Shown here in pieces: positions 20,928 through 24,397 of a stretch of 24,397 bases of DNA. Numbering within the stretch: position 1 is the first letter of the stretch; every line of letters begins with the position of its first letter. This DNA comes from Alphaproteobacteria bacterium (lineage in GTDB: Bacteria > Pseudomonadota > Alphaproteobacteria > Rhizobiales > Hyphomicrobiaceae), in contig VBAB01000070.1 in the NCBI GenBank assembly GCA_005888525.1, positions 1 to 24,397 on the forward strand. The letters are read 5' to 3'. Below the pieces are notes generated by a model that did not search any database, was not told the origin of the DNA, and saw only the letters and a list, made by a program, of their open reading frames with translations. Both the position numbers and the translations under genes were made by a program.

Positions 20928-22544
20928 ATGCACGAAGAAATCTTCGACTTCATCGTCACGGGTGCGGGCTCCGCCGGTTGCGCGGTGGCGGCGCGCCTTT
21001 CGGAGTCGGGCCGCTACCGCGTGCTCCTGCTCGAGGCCGGGCGGCGCGACAGTCATCCCTGGATTCACGTTCCGATCGGCTACCACAAGCTCTACACGCA
21101 CCCAGTCTACAACTGGAAGTTCGAGAGCGAGCCCGTCGCCGGCCTCAACGGCCGCACGTCCTACCAGCCGCGCGGCAAGATGCTCGGCGGCACCAGCTCG
21201 CTCAACGGCATGGTCTACATGCGCGGCACGCCCGCCGACTACGACGGCTGGCGCCAGCGCGGCTGCGAGGGCTGGGATTACTCGAGCGTGCTGCCTTACT
21301 TCCGCAAGGCCGAGGACCAGGAGCGAGGCGAGAACGAGTTCCACGGCGTCGGCGGGCCGCTCAAGGTGAGCGACAGCCGCTTTCGCAGCGAGATCATCGA
21401 TGCCGTCATCGAGGCGGCCATCCAGGCGGGCGTCCCCCGCAATGCGGACTTCAACGGAGCGAGCCAGGAGGGCGTCGGCTATTACCAGTCGACCGTCGGC
21501 AACGGCCGGCGGTGGAGCACCGCCGTCGCCTATCTGAAGCCCGCGCGGGCGAGGAAGAACCTGGTCGTCACGCCGAACGCGCACGCGACCCGCATCCTCA
21601 TCGAGGACGGCCGCGCCGTCGGCGTCGAATACCGGACGCCGAACGGCCTCGAGACTGCCCGCGCTAAGGCTGAGGTCATCGTCTCGGGCGGCGTCTACGG
21701 CTCGCCCCAGCTGTTGCTGCTATCGGGCATCGGGCCGGCCTCGCATCTGAACGAGATGGGCGTGGCCGTGGTGCGCGACTTGCCCGCGGTCGGCGCCAAC
21801 CTGCACGACCATTTCAACTCCTACGTCGCCTGGCGGGCGACCAAGGCGGGCACGCTCAACGATCTCGCCCTCTCGCCCATGCGCAAGATCGCCGCCGGCG
21901 TCCAGTATGCGTTCGGGCGCAGCGGGCCGCTCGCCGGCATCAGCACGCTGGCCGGCATCTTGGCGCGGTCGGACCCGCGCTTCGATCGGCCCGACCTGCA
22001 GATGAACATCTTCCTGTGGTCGATCGAAAAGCGCGACCGCAACGGGGTCTATGCCCACAAGTGGCCGGGGTTCTCGATCTCGCCGGTCCACCTGAGACCC
22101 GAGGGGCGAGGCAGGCTCAGCCTCAAGAGCCCAGACCCATTGAGCCCGCCGAAGATCGAGTTCAAATTCCTCGAGACGACCTACGACGTGGACGCGATGC
22201 TGTACGGCATGCGGCTGGCGAGGAGGATCGCTGCGCAGCCGGCACTCGAGCCCTACATCGCGGCGGAGGTGCAGCCGGGACCGGCCGTAGCAACCGACGA
22301 GGCGCTGGTCGAGGATTTACGCAACCGGGGCGTCTCCAATCTCCATCCCGTGGGCACGTGCCGCATGGGGCATGGACCCGACGCTGTGGTCGATCCACGG
22401 CTGCGGGTGCATGGCCTGCGGGGCCTGCGGGTGATGGACGCTTCGATCATGCCGCAAGTGGTCGGCGGCAACACCAACGCACCTTCGATCATGATCGGCG
22501 AAAAGGGGGCGGCGATGATCCTCGAGGACGCGCAGCGAGCCTGA
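20928..22544 (+). CDS. GMC-family FAD-dependent oxidoreductase (choline dehydrogenase-like)
   Basis: 538 residues. The FAD-binding motif GAGSAG (12-17) and Glu36 of LLLEAG open the protein. The GMC signature GKMLGGTSSLNGMVYMRG spans 83-100. Near the C-terminus, the active-site His is in NLHPVGTCRMG (His473) and the partner Asn is in VVGGNTNAPS. GMC enzymes oxidise primary alcohols such as choline, long-chain alcohols or polyethylene glycol. The substrate is not clear, and there is no aldehyde dehydrogenase neighbour. No signal peptide. AGGAAG precedes ATG 20928. It is divergent from the MaoC-CitE operon, with the element pair in between, so the two units could be coregulated. Confidence 0.94.
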   Translation: MHEEIFDFIVTGAGSAGCAVAARLSESGRYRVLLLEAGRRDSHPWIHVPIGYHKLYTHPVYNWKFESEPVAGLNGRTSYQPRGKMLGGTSSLNGMVYMRGTPADYDGWRQRGCEGWDYSSVLPYFRKAEDQERGENEFHGVGGPLKVSDSRFRSEIIDAVIEAAIQAGVPRNADFNGASQEGVGYYQSTVGNGRRWSTAVAYLKPARARKNLVVTPNAHATRILIEDGRAVGVEYRTPNGLETARAKAEVIVSGGVYGSPQLLLLSGIGPASHLNEMGVAVVRDLPAVGANLHDHFNSYVAWRATKAGTLNDLALSPMRKIAAGVQYAFGRSGPLAGISTLAGILARSDPRFDRPDLQMNIFLWSIEKRDRNGVYAHKWPGFSISPVHLRPEGRGRLSLKSPDPLSPPKIEFKFLETTYDVDAMLYGMRLARRIAAQPALEPYIAAEVQPGPAVATDEALVEDLRNRGVSNLHPVGTCRMGHGPDAVVDPRLRVHGLRGLRVMDASIMPQVVGGNTNAPSIMIGEKGAAMILEDAQRA

Positions 22545-22557
22545 CTGCCGGACGGCC

Positions 22558-23340
22558 TCAGTACCAGAACTGCTCCGACAGGATGCGCTCGTCCAGGCTG
22601 TGGCCGGGATCGAACATCATGAAGAGGTCGATGTGGCTCGCCTGCATGACGTCGACGCGCGTCACCGACCGCGTCTCCGCGTGGTCGGCGACCGCGCTCA
22701 CCGGGCGCTTGTCCGGCTCCAGCACCTCGAAGCGGATCTTGGCCCCGTTGGGCAGCAGCGCGCCGCGCCAGCGCCTGGGCCGGAACGGGCTGATCGGGGT
22801 CAACGTCAGCAAAGGTGCGTTGATGGGCAGGATGGGGCCGTGGGCCGAGAGGTTGTAGGCGGTGGAGCCGGCCGGCGTCGCCACCAGCACGCCGTCGCAG
22901 ATCAGCTCGCCCAGCCGCACCCGGTCGTCGATGGAGATCCTGATCTTCGCCGCCTGGTAGATCTGGCGGAAGAGCGATACCTCGTTGATGGCCAGCGCCT
23001 CGTGCTCGCGCCCCTCCGCGTCGACGGCGCGCATGGCGAGCGGATGGATGACGTTGACCTCGGCGCGGGCGAGCCGGCCGCGCAGATCGTCCTCGCTGTA
23101 GTCGTTCATCAGGAAGCCGGTCGAGCCGCGGTTCATGCCGTAGATCGGCACGCGGTCGTTGAGGTGGCGGTGCAGCGTCTGCAGCATCAGCCCGTCGCCC
23201 CCCAGCGCGACGATGGCTTCGGCCTTCCTGGGCTCCACGTTGCCATAGGCCTTCGCCAGCCGCTCGCGCGCCTCCTGGGCCTCGGGCACGTCGCTGGCGA
23301 CGAACGCGATCTTCTCGAAATTTCGCGCTATGCTCTGCAT
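22558..23340 (-). CDS. nadK: NAD kinase
   Basis: 260 residues, the short form usual in alphaproteobacteria. The GGDG motif (47-50) in IVALGGDGLMLQTLH binds phosphate. NE (119-120) in INEVSL and DGVLVATPAGSTAYNLSAHGP (from 149) form the NAD site. The enzyme phosphorylates NAD to NADP with ATP or polyphosphate in the cytoplasm. ATG 23340 is used; GTG 23343 directly before it is also possible. GAGG lies just upstream. The gene converges on the GMC gene with 13 bases between stops and diverges from cutA over a 53-base gap. Everything expected of the family is present. Confidence 0.96.
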   Translation of the reverse strand: MQSIARNFEKIAFVASDVPEAQEARERLAKAYGNVEPRKAEAIVALGGDGLMLQTLHRHLNDRVPIYGMNRGSTGFLMNDYSEDDLRGRLARAEVNVIHPLAMRAVDAEGREHEALAINEVSLFRQIYQAAKIRISIDDRVRLGELICDGVLVATPAGSTAYNLSAHGPILPINAPLLTLTPISPFRPRRWRGALLPNGAKIRFEVLEPDKRPVSAVADHAETRSVTRVDVMQASHIDLFMMFDPGHSLDERILSEQFWY

Positions 23341-23358
23341 CACCCCTCGCCTGTCGCG

Positions 23359-23371
23359 GGGGTCAGACCCC
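23359..23371. promoter_or_regulatory. 13-bp perfect palindrome in the nadK-cutA divergent gap
   Basis: GGGGTC-A-GACCCC lies between the divergent nadK and cutA starts, 18 bases from the former and 22 from the latter. It may be an operator acting on both. The same core is also widespread in Proteobacteria as part of dispersed palindromes, so it may instead be a repeat remnant. Confidence 0.35.
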
Positions 23372-23393
23372 GTTATTCAGGAGGCTCGCTCAG

Positions 23394-23723
23394 TTGCGTG
23401 AAAACGACAAGCCCGTTCTGATCTATTCGACCTTTCCGTCCGCGGCCGAGGCGGAGCGGGTCGGGGGCGCCCTGGTGGACCAGGGGCTCGCCGCCTGTGT
23501 CAACATCTTTCCCGGCATGACGGCCATTTACGTCTGGGAGGGCAAGCGGCAGCGGGAAAGCGAGGCAGCGATGCTCGTCAAGACGCGCGCCGCCCTGGCA
23601 CCGCGCGTCATCGCCGAGGCGCGCAAGCTGCACCCTTACAGCAACCCGGCTTTGCTGGTCTTGCCCATCGAGGGCGGATCGGAGGACTTCCTGCGCTGGA
23701 TCGCCGAGCAGACCGCCGCCTGA
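23394..23723 (+). CDS. cutA: Divalent-cation tolerance protein CutA
   Basis: 109 residues, the usual CutA size, forming a ferredoxin-like domain that trimerises like PII proteins. The hallmark is GLAACVNIFPGMTAIYVWEGK followed by ESEAAMLVKTR, and the C-terminal HPYSNPALLVLPI. The family is linked to copper tolerance in E. coli, but its biochemical function is unsettled. The start is TTG 23394, chosen because AGGAGG lies eight bases upstream and the CutA alignment begins at once; no ATG is available in frame. The gene is divergent from nadK and followed by a weak terminator-like hairpin and tRNA-Arg. Confidence 0.95.
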   Translation: MRENDKPVLIYSTFPSAAEAERVGGALVDQGLAACVNIFPGMTAIYVWEGKRQRESEAAMLVKTRAALAPRVIAEARKLHPYSNPALLVLPIEGGSEDFLRWIAEQTAA

Positions 23724-23732
23724 GGCCAATGC

Positions 23733-23755
23733 CTGGGCTGAGCCCGCCAGCCCAG
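23733..23755 (+). terminator. Hairpin after cutA
   Basis: CTGGGCT and AGCCCAG form a perfect 7-bp stem with a 9-base loop, 10 bases past the cutA stop. Only TT follows, so termination would be weak. Confidence 0.4.
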
Positions 23756-23837
23756 TTACCGAACTCGACAGCCTTGCACCTGCGCCTCTTGCTACGACCC
23801 GCCCACCGCGGGCATTCTGCTGCTACATTCCGCGCCA

Positions 23838-23913
23838 GGTCCCGTAGCTCAACGGATAGAGCAGCGCGCTTCGAACGCGAAGGTTGCGGGTTCAAGTCCT
23901 GCCGGGACCGCCA
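23838..23913 (+). tRNA. tRNA-Arg(UCG)
   Basis: A full cloverleaf can be drawn: acceptor GGTCCCG/CGGGACC, D arm GCTC/GAGC with an 8-base loop, anticodon loop CTTCGAA, giving anticodon TCG (arginine, CGA and wobble codons), variable region AGGTT, and T arm GCGGG-TTCAAGT-CCTGC. The discriminator is G and the CCA end is encoded (23911-23913). The lowest base pair of the anticodon stem is a G-A mismatch. TACATT at 23824-23829 is a possible -10 box. No integrase or second half-site is seen nearby, so no integrated element is evident at this tRNA. Confidence 0.96.
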
Positions 23914-24009
23914 AGATTTCGCAGCAGCATGCCGCCGGCGGCTGATGCCCAAGGCCTGGGCCATTTCGCGACGCTCGCTGCCGGAACGCTGCCACGGGCG
24001 GGTGCTGCG

Positions 24010-24027
24010 ACTCGGACCGAACCGAGT
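24010..24027 (-). terminator. Weak hairpin downstream of the SDR gene
   Basis: ACTCGG and CCGAGT pair over six positions around a 6-base loop, about 12 bases past the SDR stop on the minus strand. No T-run follows on either strand. It may end the SDR transcript or that of the tRNA. Confidence 0.25.
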
Positions 24028-24038
24028 GATCCGCACAC

Positions 24039-24397
24039 CTAATCGGGGATCAGACCGCCGTCGACGTTGTAGGATTGGCCCGTGATGTTGCGAGCCCCGG
24101 GCGATGCCAGGAATATGACCATGGCCGCGATGTCCTCGGGGTCGTTGGCGCGCTGCAGCGGGATGGCCTCGGCGCGGCGGCGCTCCATAGCCTCCAATGC
24201 GAGTCCCTCCTGCTGGGCACGAACCCGAAGATTGGCGTCGGAAAGGGCCGTGCGCGTCACGCCCGGGCAGATGGCATTGACGTTGATGTTGTGCCTGCCG
24301 AGCTGCTGGGCCGCCGTCTTCGTGAGGCTGATGACGGCTCCCTTGCTGGCGGCATAGGCAGCGTTCGACACGCCCGCGTAACCTTTGCCGGCAATCG
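24039..24397 (-). CDS. Short-chain dehydrogenase/reductase (partial, N-terminus beyond right edge)
   Basis: The last 119 residues or so of a classical SDR. The active-site Y-x-x-x-K is in AAYAASKGAVISLTK, followed by INVNAICPGVTRTALSD (the PG motif after the fifth strand) and the C-terminal DIAAMVIFLASPGARNITGQ with NVDGG. The reading frame continues to the window edge (IAGKGYAGVS before the tyrosine), so the NAD(P)-binding N-terminal half is outside. Such FabG-like SDRs oxidise or reduce hydroxy or keto groups; the substrate is unknown. Coenzyme choice cannot be judged without the N-terminus. Confidence 0.92.
   Translation of the reverse strand, partial: IAGKGYAGVSNAAYAASKGAVISLTKTAAQQLGRHNINVNAICPGVTRTALSDANLRVRAQQEGLALEAMERRRAEAIPLQRANDPEDIAAMVIFLASPGARNITGQSYNVDGGLIPD

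Noticed and set aside
23838..24038. tRNA-Arg as an integration site
   Set aside because: No integrase, no second copy of the tRNA 3' end in the window, and flanking genes look chromosomal.

Overview
The window is a 24.4 kb piece of a GC-rich chromosome. It most resembles an alphaproteobacterium of the Hyphomicrobiales or Rhodospirillales type. The reasons are the strongly GC-biased third codon positions, the short (260-residue) NAD kinase, an AapJ-like amino-acid binding protein, many lone catabolic enzymes, and several kinds of intergenic palindromic repeat of the style found in rhizobial genomes. Species cannot be read from the sequence.

Layout. 1-1304 (minus): the end of a tungstate-type ABC transporter (ATPase partial at the left edge, permease complete) and a small unknown gene. 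1386-4106 (plus): an FkbM-type methyltransferase with a long C-terminal domain and an orphan AapJ-like binding protein. 4440-6896 (plus): a cupin, an NHL beta-propeller and a luciferase-like monooxygenase, which look like a small catabolic cassette. 6893-9943 (minus): a HEPN-like protein of unknown role, then a class III CoA-transferase paired with an NMT1/THI5-like binding protein. 10135-12012 (plus): a small exported protein and a Tat-exported PF04185 phosphoesterase. 12089-16288 (minus): a TauD-type dioxygenase and two exported proteins built from the same repeated beta-sandwich unit, one of which carries a von Willebrand A domain. 16406-19167 (plus): nitroreductase, flavin reductase and a NodE-like ketosynthase. 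19310-20652 (minus): a CitE-like lyase and a MaoC-like hydratase in one operon. 20928-22544 (plus): a GMC oxidoreductase. 22558-23723: divergent NAD kinase and CutA. 23838-23913: tRNA-Arg(UCG). 24039-24397 (minus): a partial short-chain dehydrogenase.

How it fits together. Most of the region is accessory metabolism: uptake or sensing of small organic acids (binding proteins), CoA activation (CoA-transferase), hydration and cleavage of CoA thioesters (MaoC, CitE), and oxidation (LLM, TauD, GMC, SDR, nitroreductase, flavin reductase). No single pathway can be assembled from it. Housekeeping functions appear only at the right end (nadK, cutA, tRNA-Arg).

The least ordinary content is (a) the VWA/beta-sandwich pair at 13130-16288, which share an 80-90 residue repeat and look like a two-component exported system of unknown function; (b) two related 77/78-bp palindromic elements at 20730-20896 lying face to face, each with a 3-nt bulge at the same place in one arm; (c) a nested palindrome inside a repeat element at 7545-7732; and (d) a lone protein with a HEPN-type R-N-x3-H motif. 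I do not see a CRISPR array, a complete insertion sequence, a phage, or a recognised defence operon.
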